Below are positions 18,239-26,708 of a DNA stretch of 64,000 nucleotides, one piece after another. This stretch comes from Cellvibrionales bacterium (GTDB taxonomy: Bacteria; Pseudomonadota; Gammaproteobacteria; Pseudomonadales; UBA7239), in NCBI GenBank assembly GCA_016713115.1, contig JADJPU010000001.1, positions 372,001 through 436,000 on the forward strand, written 5' to 3'. Made by a program: the position numbers and the translations under genes. Each line of letters opens with the position of its first letter. The first letter of the stretch is position 1. Under the pieces are notes generated by a model. It saw only the letters and a list, made by a program, of their open reading frames with translations. It was not told where the DNA came from and ran no database searches.

Positions 18239-18709
18239 TTAGGTTGAACTAGGAAGTTGGCTAGACAGTGTGACCGTTTCGTAATCTTCGTCAGGATCAC
18301 CTGTTACATTAAAACGACTAGTCCAGCGCACGCTCACTACACAAACTAGGTTGCCGTCACATTCCACCGACCCTTCACCATTTGGCAGGTTGCCGCTAAT
18401 GGCTGTCAGCCAGGTGTTGAGATCTGCATCCGCTAAATTGCCACCGCTGTGTGTGCTCACGAAACCACCGGTGTTGTAAGCGCCACTCGAAATGGCTGAT
18501 CGGTTCAAGCGCATACGATCCAGCATGTCATACACCGCTACCGTTGCCTGCGATTGTTGAAAGGCAGACTGATTGAACTGCAATGCCTTGATTTGTAAGC
18601 CTGCAAGACCGAGCAGACCGATCGAAAGCACGAAGAAGGCAATCAGCACTTCCAGCAGGGCAACACCTTGCTGGCTGCGACGATGAGATTGGCGGAATCT
18701 GGTTTTCAT
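18239..18709 (-). CDS. pilV: Type IV minor pilin PilV
   Basis: A 156-residue minor pilin. The leader is long and basic (MKTRFRQSHRRSQQG) and the mature start is VALLEVLIAFFVLSIGLLGLAG, the pattern of PilV with Glu at position 5. The following IKALQFNQSAFQQSQATVAVYDMLDRMR is typical of the family. A cysteine pair (ECDGNLVCVV) lies near residue 125. The ATG is preceded by GAGGATTGAG and lies 10 bases after the fimU stop. It belongs to the priming complex with PilW, PilX and PilE. Confidence 0.92.
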   Translation of the reverse strand: MKTRFRQSHRRSQQGVALLEVLIAFFVLSIGLLGLAGLQIKALQFNQSAFQQSQATVAVYDMLDRMRLNRSAISSGAYNTGGFVSTHSGGNLADADLNTWLTAISGNLPNGEGSVECDGNLVCVVSVRWTSRFNVTGDPDEDYETVTLSSQLPSST

Positions 18710-18719
18710 TACTCAATCC

Positions 18720-19232
18720 TCAGCAAGTCTTTTTCGTCAGCGTGGCACGACCAGAGATGCCAAACACGATTTCTTGGTATTTGTAACCCGTATTACAGGT
18801 ATCCGGCTTCACCGTGACAGTGACAGGGGCTTCAGCCAAACCGCGCGACGAGAATCGTATCCATGAATTCCCCGCCAACTGTGCCAATGCCATGTTGTTT
18901 GCCGCACCTTCTACCAGCAGCACTTCGTCTACATCCGGCGCGCCACCCGTTACAACCGTGTTTTTTTCAATATAGACAATCCAGCCTTGACTCCAATTTG
19001 CGCCACAGCTTGTGCCGTTAGATGACGGGCAAATAGACACCAAGCGTCCGCGCTTCAAGGCCTCGGAGCGCGCATTGGCTACCGCCGTCGCCAGTGAATT
19101 AGCAGTTGCCAGATTACGGTTATCACGAATGCTGGCATTGAATGATGGCGCAGCCAGAGACACCAAAATTGCCAGCATCAACACGGTGATAAGCAGCTCA
19201 ATCAGCGTAAAGCCTCGCTCGACATTCTTCAC
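18720..19232 (-). CDS. fimU: FimU/FimT (GspH-type) minor pilin heading the pil operon
   Basis: A 170-residue prepilin with leader VKNVERG (GTG start, preceded by AGGAG) and mature FTLIELLITVLMLAILVSLAAPSF. The body shows the GspH motif AVANARSEALKRGRLVSICPS and SCGANWSQGWIVY. It is first in the operon, and by position and family it is the FimU equivalent that links the priming complex to the major pilin fibre. The 147 bases upstream, before ispH, must hold the operon promoter; I could not identify a convincing -35/-10 pair there. Confidence 0.9.
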   Translation of the reverse strand: MKNVERGFTLIELLITVLMLAILVSLAAPSFNASIRDNRNLATANSLATAVANARSEALKRGRLVSICPSSNGTSCGANWSQGWIVYIEKNTVVTGGAPDVDEVLLVEGAANNMALAQLAGNSWIRFSSRGLAEAPVTVTVKPDTCNTGYKYQEIVFGISGRATLTKKTC

Positions 19233-19379
19233 AACCCTGCTCCTACTTTTACTTAGGATGGAAGGTAGTCAATGTTCTTAGCCAGTTCTATAGGCAAGAG
19301 ACAGGCGGCAAACAAACAGGCGCAAGCGGCATAACCCCTTGATCCAGTTCACACTTTGCACGCAACGCGATTAACCGGT

Positions 19380-20312
19380 TCAGCGCAATTCCTTGGGCAT
19401 GGAGAAGTGGATGGTCTCCACGGTGCCGTCCAGTTCCTGCGGTGCCGTAGCGCCCAGCTGTTGCAGACGCTTCACCACATCCATCACGAGATTTTCTGGT
19501 GCAGACGCACCAGCTGTTACCCCCACTGCGCGTTTCTCACGCAGCCAGGCTGTTTGGATATCTTTTGCTTGATCAATGAGGTAGCTCTCTGCGCCAATGC
19601 GCTCAGCCAATTCGCGCAAGCGATTGGAATTGGAGCTGTTCGGTGAACCTACCACCAGCACCAAATCACACTCCAATGCCAACTGCTTGACGGCATCTTG
19701 CCGATTCTGGGTGGCGTAGCAGATGTCATTTTTGCGCGGGCCTTGAATGGCAGGAAACCGCGCACGCAGTGCATCAATGACTTTGGCGGTGTCGTCCATC
19801 GACAAGGTGGTTTGCGTGACAAAGGCCAATTTTTGCGGATCACGCACCGCTAGATTAGCTACATCATCCTCGTCTTCCACCAGGTGAATAGTTCCACCTT
19901 GGCTGCTGTCGTACTGCCCCATGGTGCCTTCCACTTCGGGGTGGCCTTCGTGGCCAATCAAAATACAGTCGATACCGTCTTTGCCATAGCGCAACACTTC
20001 CATATGCACCTTAGTCACCAAGGGGCATGTAGCATCAAACACTTTTAGCTCACGGCGCGCGGCTTCGTCTTGCACTTCGCGCGACACGCCGTGCGCGCTG
20101 AAAATGACGATGCAGTTATCTGGCACATCATCCAATTCATCCACAAACACAGCGCCGCGATTGCGCAAGCCGTCCACCACAAAACGGTTGTGTACCACTT
20201 CGTGCCGCACATAAATCGGCGCACCAAAAACATCCAACGCACGACTGACAATTTCAATCGCACGGTCCACACCGGCACAAAAACCGCGCGGGTTGGCTAG
20301 TTTGATTTGCAT
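19380..20312 (-). CDS. ispH: 4-hydroxy-3-methylbut-2-enyl diphosphate reductase
   Basis: A 310-residue IspH/LytB enzyme, last step of the MEP isoprenoid pathway, producing IPP and DMAPP with a [4Fe-4S] cluster. The three cluster cysteines are in PRGFCAGVDRAI (Cys12), DATCPLVTKVH and NDICYATQNRQ. VRHEVVHNRFVVDGL and TAGASAPENLV are further hallmarks, the latter near the C-terminus. The start ATG comes one base after the fkpB stop, so translation is coupled. fkpB-ispH order is conserved across gammaproteobacteria. Confidence 0.97.
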   Translation of the reverse strand: MQIKLANPRGFCAGVDRAIEIVSRALDVFGAPIYVRHEVVHNRFVVDGLRNRGAVFVDELDDVPDNCIVIFSAHGVSREVQDEAARRELKVFDATCPLVTKVHMEVLRYGKDGIDCILIGHEGHPEVEGTMGQYDSSQGGTIHLVEDEDDVANLAVRDPQKLAFVTQTTLSMDDTAKVIDALRARFPAIQGPRKNDICYATQNRQDAVKQLALECDLVLVVGSPNSSNSNRLRELAERIGAESYLIDQAKDIQTAWLREKRAVGVTAGASAPENLVMDVVKRLQQLGATAPQELDGTVETIHFSMPKELR

Positions 20313-20313
20313 T

Positions 20314-20766
20314 TCAATTTACCTCTGCCACAGGTTCGACAGCGACGATTTCCACATCGAAAACAATATCACGCCCCGCCAGCGGATGATTGAAATCTAC
20401 CTCAATCATGTCGCCCATCAAGCGATGCACGATGCCAGGCAATTCGCCGCCTTCCGCCGCTCCAAATGACAGCACCAAACCTTCGATCAGCTCAATATCT
20501 TTCGCAAAACGGCTGCGCGGCACACGCTTGAGGTTGTCATCACGGCGCACGCCAAAGGCATCTTCTGCGGCGATGGTAAATTGTTTTTTGTCGCCAACTG
20601 TTAAACCCAATAAGCAGGCATCAAAGGCTGACAGTAAATTGCCATCGCCTGGCACACACTGTGCAGGCTGTTTACCAAAACAGGAATCCACGAGCTGGCC
20701 GTCAGTCAAAGACAACGAAAAGAAAAATGTCACGCGCGTTTGTTCAGAAACCATCAAGGCACTCAC
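20314..20766 (-). CDS. fkpB: FKBP-type peptidyl-prolyl isomerase FkpB (SlpA)
   Basis: A 150-residue SlyD/SlpA-type prolyl isomerase and chaperone. The FKBP halves flank an insert-in-flap domain (roughly residues 75-125). Seen are VPGDGNLLSAFDACLLGL, IAAEDAFGVRRDDN and VDFNHPLAGRDIVFDVEIV, typical of the family. There is no metal-binding His-rich tail, which argues for SlpA rather than SlyD. The GTG at 20766 overlaps the lspA stop; an ATG four codons later (20754) is also possible. Its place between lspA and ispH is conserved. Confidence 0.94.
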   Translation of the reverse strand: MSALMVSEQTRVTFFFSLSLTDGQLVDSCFGKQPAQCVPGDGNLLSAFDACLLGLTVGDKKQFTIAAEDAFGVRRDDNLKRVPRSRFAKDIELIEGLVLSFGAAEGGELPGIVHRLMGDMIEVDFNHPLAGRDIVFDVEIVAVEPVAEVN

Positions 20767-21287
20767 GCGTTTTTTTCCTGCGACTTACCCGCCTCTTGAT
20801 GGCTGCTCGAAAAAAAACTCTCGAACAACAACAACGCGGCACCCGCACAAATGGCGGAATCTGCCACATTGAACGCCGGCCAGTGGTATGCGCCGTAAAA
20901 CACATCTAAAAAATCGACAACATAGCCATGGACAACGCGATCGTACAAATTGCCAAACGCGCCGCCGATCAACAGTGTCAGCGCCAATGACAACAACACA
21001 CTGCCCTTAGGTAGCCGCAATAACCACACCACCAAACCCACTCCCACCACAGAAGCAATACCAGCAAACAGCCAGCGCTGCCAACCGGATTGATCTGCCA
21101 GAAAACTAAACGAAGCACCGTAATTATGCGCCAGCGTGAGATTGAAGCCACCGTTGCCTGCAGCAAAAACAGGTAACACTTCGCGATAATCAAACTGCGC
21201 GGTAATCAGTTGTTTTGTCCACTGATCGATCACAAACACGAATACAGACAGCAACAACCACGCCGCATTTTTTGGATTAAAAATCAC
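20763..21287 (-). CDS. lspA: Lipoprotein signal peptidase II
   Basis: A 174-residue inner-membrane aspartyl protease that cleaves lipoprotein signal peptides before the lipidated cysteine. Four membrane segments are visible. The catalytic aspartates are in YVVDFLDV and FNVADSAI, with the conserved NYGASFSFL and GNLYDRVVHG nearby. I choose GTG 21287 because GAGGTG stands four bases ahead; TTG 21299 would overlap the ileS stop. It overlaps fkpB by four bases. The ileS-lspA-fkpB-ispH order is standard. Confidence 0.95.
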   Translation of the reverse strand: MIFNPKNAAWLLLSVFVFVIDQWTKQLITAQFDYREVLPVFAAGNGGFNLTLAHNYGASFSFLADQSGWQRWLFAGIASVVGVGLVVWLLRLPKGSVLLSLALTLLIGGAFGNLYDRVVHGYVVDFLDVFYGAYHWPAFNVADSAICAGAALLLFESFFSSSHQEAGKSQEKNA

Positions 21288-21295
21288 TATACACC

Positions 21296-24116
21296 TCAAG
21301 CGAAGCGACGCTGCTCACCAGCGCCGTTGACATTTTCCACACAGCGACCGCACAACTCTGGATCTTCTGCATGTGCGCCGACATCCTCACGGTAGTGCCA
21401 GCAGCGTACACACTTGGCATGCGCTGATGCCATTACCGCCACTCGCAAGCCGTCCAGATCCGTCGCATCACCCGCATCGCATAAAGGTTGGATATCTGCG
21501 CGCGATGACAGCAAAACGAAACGCAATTCATTGCCCAGTTTTTGTAATACCGATTGCCAACTATCTGAGCAGTACAACGTCACTTCAGCCTGCAAAGAGG
21601 AACCAATGCCGCCGCTGGCGCGCAAGGCCTCCAAGGCTTTGTTCACCGCCTCTTTCACCGCCATGATTTGCTGCCATTCTGCATGCGAGAACGCACTACT
21701 CTCTGTGATTTTCGGCAACACATACCATTCAGCGGTAAATACGGTATCGCTGCGCGTACCGGGAATTTCTTTCCACAGCTCTTCAGCAGTAAAACTCAGA
21801 ATTGGCGTGAGCCAGCGCGTCATCGCCTCAATGATGTGATACAGCGCGGTTTGACAAGAGCGGCGACCGAGCGAGTTCTCCTGCATGGTGTACTGGCGAT
21901 CTTTGATGATATCCAAATAGATACCACCCAAATCTACCGCGCAAAAGTTGTGCAGTTTTTGATAGATCAAATGGAATTGATAACCGTCATACGCGGCGAT
22001 AATTTCTTTTTGCAATTCAGCCGTGCGATTAACAATCCACGCATCCAACGCCAACAAGTTTTCTGCTGACACAGCATGCAACGCAGGATCAAAACCCGCC
22101 AAGTTGGATAACAAAAAGCGCGCAGTGTTGCGAATGCGGCGATAAGAGTCGGCCGTGCGTTTCAAAATTTCATCAGAAACGGTCATCTCACCCGAAAAGT
22201 CTGTCGCCGCCACCCACAAACGCAAAATATCCGCACCGAGATCATTCACCACTTTTTGCGGCGATACCACATTACCCAGCGATTTCGACATTTTTCTGCC
22301 ATCGGCATCCACGGTGAAGCCGTGCGTCAATACTTGGCGATACGGCGCTGTGCCATTCATCGCCAATGCTGCTTTCAAGGATGATTGAAACCAACCGCGA
22401 TGCTGATCGGAACCTTCCAAATACAAATCAGCGGGATAACGCAAATTGCTACGACGCTCCAGCACCGCGAGATGTGTGACGCCCGAATCAAACCACACAT
22501 CCAAAGTGTCGGTGACTTTTTGATACTGCTCGGCTTCATCACCCAACAACTCTTTCGGGTCGAGATCAAACCACGCATCCATACCTTCTTTTTCTACGCG
22601 CTGCGCGACTTGTTCAATCAATGCTTGTGTGCGCGGATGCAATTGTTGTGTTTCACGATGCACGAACAGCGCAATCGGCACACCCCAAGTGCGTTGGCGC
22701 GAAATACACCAATCTGGGCTCTGTTGCAGCATCGCTTCAATGCGCGCTTGCCCCCAAGCTGGAAACCATTGCACGCCTTTTACGGCATTTAGCGCGGCAT
22801 CTTGCAGGCCTTTTTCCGTCATGCTGATGAACCACTGCGGCGTAGCGCGGAAAATCAGCGGTGTTTTGGTGCGCCAGCAATGTGGGAAGCTGTGTGTGAA
22901 TTGCTTCGCCAAAATTAGCGCACCGTTTTCTTGCAGCACATCGATAACTTTTTGATCGACTTTGTAAACATGATCGCCGGCAAATAACTCGACATTGGCG
23001 CGATACACGCCGTGCTCATCCACCATATTGAGCGTGCCGATGCCGTATTGTTGCCCAACCACAAAGTCATCCATACCGTGATCCGGCGCCGTGTGCACTG
23101 CACCAGTACCCGCATCTAAGGACACATGCTCGCCGGTCAAAACCGGCACTTGTTTGGCATAAAACGGATGCTGCAACTGCAAACCTTCCAGTGCTGCGCC
23201 TTTTGCCGTGCCAACAACACAAAAATCTTTGGTGCCGTAGCGTTGCATCGCGTCTTCAATGCGCGACTGTGCGATTAACAAGCGCTCAAGACCGGCACCT
23301 ACATCCACTTGCACCAAGGCGTAATCAATGTCGGCACCGAGGCTCACCGCTTGGTTAGCAGGCAGCGTCCACGGTGTCGTTGTCCAAATCACAACAGACA
23401 CTTTTCCTGCGCCTATTGCATCCTGCAATGCAGCTAGGCATTTTTGCTTGATCGACAACGGAAAAACGCACATCCAATGCGGTTGAAGTTTTTTCTTGAT
23501 ACTCCACTTCCGCTTCCGCCAACGCCGATGCGCCGACCACACTCCAATACACCGGCTTGAAGCCGCGCACCAAGTGGCCATTGGCGGCAATGCGGCCGAG
23601 CGCGCGGATGATATCCGCTTCAAATTGCGGCGCCATCGTTAAATACGGATTATCCCACTCGCCCAATACACCGAGACGCACAAAATCTTGTTTTTGTCCG
23701 TTCACTTGTGTTTGCGCGTACTCACGGCATTTTGCACGAAAGGCTTTGTGATCGAGTTTATCGCCCGCTTTACCAAACTTCTTCTCGACATTGTGTTCAA
23801 TCGGCAAGCCGTGGCAATCCCAACCCGGCACATAGGGCGCATCCAAACCTGACAAAGTTTTGGATTTCACGATGATGTCTTTCAGGATTTTATTGACCGA
23901 GTGGCCAATGTGAATATCGCCATTCGCATACGGCGGGCCATCGTGCAGAATAAATTGCTCACGCCCTGCACGGGCTGCACGAATTTTTTCGTACAACTTA
24001 TCCTGCTGCCACTGCTTGAGCATTTGCGGCTCGCGCTGCGCCAAATTCGCCTTCATCGCAAACCCTGTTTGCGGGAGATTCAGCGTGTGCTTGTAATCTT
24101 TTTTCTGCTCAGTCAT
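21296..24116 (-). CDS. ileS: Isoleucyl-tRNA synthetase, interrupted by a single-base frameshift
   Basis: A class I aminoacyl-tRNA synthetase charging tRNA-Ile, with an editing domain. The N-terminal part has the HIGH motif (NGDIHIGHSVNK) and the C-terminal part has KMSKS (GRKMSKSLGN) and the zinc-binding end CVRCWHYREDVG...CGRCVENV. The two parts are in different frames: the first stays open to 23355, and the second is open across the join. At 23441-23445 a run of five T (A in the gene) should probably be four; removing one joins VVDQAK to CLAALQDAIGAGK and gives 939 residues, the normal length. ileS is essential, so a sequencing or assembly error is the simplest reading. Gene order with ribF and lspA is standard. 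Confidence 0.93.
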
Positions 24117-24134
24117 TCGTCTATTCCAAAAACT

Positions 24135-25079
24135 TCAACTATTCATTTCAAAAAACTGTTTGGCTTGTGCAATGTCGCTGTAAATCTGTTCTTTCAGCGC
24201 ATCAAACGAAGGGAATTTCCTTTCTTCGCGCAACTTTTTACAAAAAATCACTTCTACTTCGCGGCGGTACAAATCGCCAGAAAAATCCAACACATACACT
24301 TCCAAAATGGGGCGTATTTCGTGGCCCACCGTGGGGCGCACGCCGACATTTGCTACGCCCGGCATCCATGTTTCACTGTCTGCCAAACGCATGCGCACCG
24401 CAAACACGCCATTCAGCGGCGAGCGATAGCGACGCAAACGCACATTGGCGGTTGGCACGCCGATGGTGCGCCCCAACTGCCTGCCGTACTCCACGCGACC
24501 GCGCACGGTGTACGCATGCCCGAGCAAACATTCTGCTTCCGCAAAATGTTCTGTTTCTAAAGCGTGACGAATGCGCGTACTGCTGATGCGCTCACCGCCC
24601 TCTTCCACGGTGCAAGTGTCATACACTGAAAACCCGTGCTGTTTTCCTGCTTGCTGCAATAAAGCAAAATCACCCGTGCGATCACAACCGAAACGAAAAT
24701 CATCACCCACGACCAAACTTTTTATTCCTAAGCCTTCCACCAAAACCTGTTCAATAAAGGCCTGCGCCGTGAGCTGACGCAAGGCTTGATTGAACTGCAA
24801 GCAGATCACGCGATCGACACCACAAGCTGCCAGCGCGCGCACTTTTTCACGCATCGGCGTTAAACGCGCCGGCGCTTTTTCACCGGAAAAAAATTCGTAG
24901 GGCTGCGGCTCAAAAATCATCACCACCGATGGCAGAGACAAGGCTTTTGCCTGCACCAACAACTGGTCGATGATGGCGCGATGCCCGCGATGTACACCGT
25001 CAAACGAGCCTATCGTCGCCACGCAGCCGCGATGCTGCGGGCGCAGGTTGTGTAAGCCTCGAATCAGAGTAAAGGGCAT
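24135..25079 (-). CDS. ribF: Bifunctional riboflavin kinase/FMN adenylyltransferase
   Basis: A 314-residue enzyme that converts riboflavin to FMN and then FAD. The N-terminal adenylyltransferase domain (about 1-180) has GSFDGVHRGHRAIIDQL and VVGDDFRFGCDRTGDFALL, and SSTRIRHAL closes it. The C-terminal kinase domain (about 185-305) has GRTIGVPTANVRL and LNGVFAVRM. ATG 25079 is used; a TTG two codons upstream is less likely. It heads the ribF-ileS-lspA-fkpB-ispH run and diverges from cysH across 151 bases. Confidence 0.96.
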   Translation of the reverse strand: MPFTLIRGLHNLRPQHRGCVATIGSFDGVHRGHRAIIDQLLVQAKALSLPSVVMIFEPQPYEFFSGEKAPARLTPMREKVRALAACGVDRVICLQFNQALRQLTAQAFIEQVLVEGLGIKSLVVGDDFRFGCDRTGDFALLQQAGKQHGFSVYDTCTVEEGGERISSTRIRHALETEHFAEAECLLGHAYTVRGRVEYGRQLGRTIGVPTANVRLRRYRSPLNGVFAVRMRLADSETWMPGVANVGVRPTVGHEIRPILEVYVLDFSGDLYRREVEVIFCKKLREERKFPSFDALKEQIYSDIAQAKQFFEMNS

Positions 25080-25230
25080 GGGCAAAACGAGCTCGTTTTT
25101 GGCGCAGAACGGCAGTGTCTACGGGGCTTCGCATTATCCCTATTTATGGGAATGCATCAAAATCGCCTACAATGGCGCCCAATGCATCGCGCCCTGCAAC
25201 TCCTCCTCAGGCGCCCACGGTACTTGTTAA

Positions 25231-25938
25231 ATGAACACATCTCCCCTGATCGCCAGCAGTGGCAATAGCGCTGGCTTCACCACATCGGAATTGGACGCCC
25301 TGAACACCGCCTACGCACCGCTGAGTGTGGCTGAACGCCTTGCGCGGCTGTATACCGACTTTGCGCCGGAAAAAATCCTGGTGACCTCCTCGTTTGCAGC
25401 CACCTCGGCCTACTTTCTGCACATGATTTCGCAGGTGCGCCCGCAGCAGGTGATTCACTTTATCGACACCGGCTACCACTTCCCCGAGACACTGGCCTAC
25501 CGCAATCTGATGGCAGAAAAACTGCACCTAAATGTGGTGAGCCTGTTGCCGGATGAATACCAGCACAATTACAGCCAGCAAGAAAAACTGTACGAAACTG
25601 ACCCCGATTTTTGCTGCTCGATCAACAAGGTCATGCCGCTGGACAACATCAAGGGCAATTACGATGTGTGGATTTCCAGCCTGATGGGCTGGCAGAACGA
25701 TTTTCGTGCCGATTTGCGCATCTTCGAAGAGAGCCACAACATCATCAAATTCAATCCGCTGATTGATTTGACGCGCGAAGCACTGGACACCTACATCGCC
25801 GAGCACCAACTGCCCGTACACCCACTGGTGGCGCAGGGCTATTCGTCTATCGGCTGCTCACATTGCACCCTGCCAGGCGAAGACAGAAAAGGTCGTTGGG
25901 CGGGCAAGGCCAAAACCGAGTGCGGGCTGCATTTGTAG
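25231..25938 (+). CDS. cysH: CysH sulfate-reduction enzyme with Fe-S cysteines (APS reductase type)
   Basis: A 235-residue phosphoadenylyl/adenylyl-sulfate reductase, which makes sulfite for cysteine synthesis. The C-terminal catalytic motif KTECGLHL holds Cys231. Two further cysteine pairs, Cys128-Cys129 and Cys209-x-x-Cys212, are spaced as in the [4Fe-4S] enzymes that prefer APS; E. coli PAPS reductase lacks them. So APS is the likely substrate. The segment WISSLMGWQNDFRAD replaces the usual TGLRRDQS-type motif, so this is a distinct branch. No clear ribosome site precedes the ATG. A TACAAT at 25168-25173 could be a -10 element, but its -35 is poor. Confidence 0.9.
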   Translation: MNTSPLIASSGNSAGFTTSELDALNTAYAPLSVAERLARLYTDFAPEKILVTSSFAATSAYFLHMISQVRPQQVIHFIDTGYHFPETLAYRNLMAEKLHLNVVSLLPDEYQHNYSQQEKLYETDPDFCCSINKVMPLDNIKGNYDVWISSLMGWQNDFRADLRIFEESHNIIKFNPLIDLTREALDTYIAEHQLPVHPLVAQGYSSIGCSHCTLPGEDRKGRWAGKAKTECGLHL

Positions 25939-25964
25939 CCCGCCCAGTACAAATAAATAAAATT

Positions 25965-25997
25965 GCTTATATATAATCAAAATTGATTACAATAAGC
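25965..25997. promoter_or_regulatory. Nested inverted repeat, probable hicAB operator
   Basis: Two inverted repeats share nearly the same centre: GCTTAT (25965-25970) with ATAAGC (25992-25997), and TAATCAA (25974-25980) with TTGATTA (25983-25989). A TATAAT at 25972-25977 lies inside. The position 33 bases ahead of hicA fits autoregulation by the HicB DNA-binding domain. Confidence 0.6.
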
Positions 25998-26029
25998 CCA
26001 TCGAATCCGCCACAGGAGTGCAATATTCG

Positions 26030-26209
26030 ATGAAAGCAAGCCAATTCAGGAAATGGCTTGAGTCACAGGATGTGGAGATAAAGGCAGGTAGCAAGCACGA
26101 CAAACTCTACTATCAAGGCAAACAATCGACACTGCCACGCCACAAGGGAGAAATTCCAGAAGGCACAAAGCGGGCGATAGTGAAGCAACTGGGCTTGAGC
26201 AATACATAG
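26030..26209 (+). CDS. hicA: HicA-type mRNA interferase toxin
   Basis: A 59-residue double-stranded-RNA-binding-fold toxin that cleaves mRNA when not held by HicB. It starts MKASQFRKWLESQ and carries the catalytic histidine at residue 23 in AGSKHDKLYY; TLPRHKGEIPEGTKRAIVKQLG completes the family pattern across residues 34-55. The ATG is preceded by AGGAG. A GTG four codons upstream overlaps that ribosome site and was not used. hicB follows after 37 bases. The flanking A+T-rich region and position between housekeeping genes suggest acquisition. Confidence 0.93.
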   Translation: MKASQFRKWLESQDVEIKAGSKHDKLYYQGKQSTLPRHKGEIPEGTKRAIVKQLGLSNT

Positions 26210-26246
26210 CATCACATCATTACAATTTTCGATAAGGAAAAGAGCG

Positions 26247-26666
26247 ATGAAACTCTATCCAGCCCGTTTTACAAAAGAGCCAGAAGGTGGATATACCGTC
26301 ACATTTCGTGATGTGCCAGAAGCTATAACCTATGGTGAAACACAAGAAGAAGCCCATACACAGGCAGTGGATGCACTGGTAACTGCAATGGATTTCTATT
26401 TTGAAGATAAGCGCACCGTTCCCGATCCAAGCCAGCCGCGCAAAGGCGAGGCGTTGGTTGAGTTGCCGTTATCCGTTGCGATCAAAGTTGAGTTGCTGAA
26501 TACACAGATTAAACAGCGCGTGCGTCCGGCAGAATTAGCCAGCCGCATGGGTGTGCGACCGCAAGAAGTAACGCGCATTATGAATCTGCACCACACCACC
26601 AAAATCGACACCTTGGCTAAAGCTGCGGCTGCGCTGGGCAAACGATTGGATATGAGTTTGGCGTGA
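26247..26666 (+). CDS. hicB: HicB antitoxin with C-terminal DNA-binding domain
   Basis: A 139-residue antitoxin. The N-terminal degenerate RNase H-like domain (GGYTVTFRDVPEAITYGET, about 13-31, and the downstream AVDALVTAMDFYFEDKR) neutralises HicA. The C-terminal part has a helix-turn-helix (RPAELASRMGVRPQEVTRIM, about 92-111) of the Xre-like kind, which would bind the inverted repeat upstream of hicA. Start ATG 26247 follows AAGGAAAAG. It is convergent with miaB and a terminator lies between them. Confidence 0.93.
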   Translation: MKLYPARFTKEPEGGYTVTFRDVPEAITYGETQEEAHTQAVDALVTAMDFYFEDKRTVPDPSQPRKGEALVELPLSVAIKVELLNTQIKQRVRPAELASRMGVRPQEVTRIMNLHHTTKIDTLAKAAAALGKRLDMSLA

Positions 26667-26668
26667 TC

Positions 26669-26698
26669 AAAAAAATATCCTGCGGAGTATTTCGCAGG
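26669..26698 (-). terminator. Rho-independent terminator of miaB
   Basis: Read on the minus strand, a six-pair stem (CCTGCG/CGCAGG, 26679-26684 and 26693-26698) with an eight-base loop is followed by ATATTTTTTT. It lies just after the miaB stop and before the end of hicB. Confidence 0.8.
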
Positions 26699-26708
26699 GA
26701 CGAGAGGG

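Noticed and set aside
23355..24116. Programmed frameshift in ileS
   Set aside because: No slippery heptamer with a downstream pseudoknot is evident, and ileS is not known to use one; an indel error is simpler.
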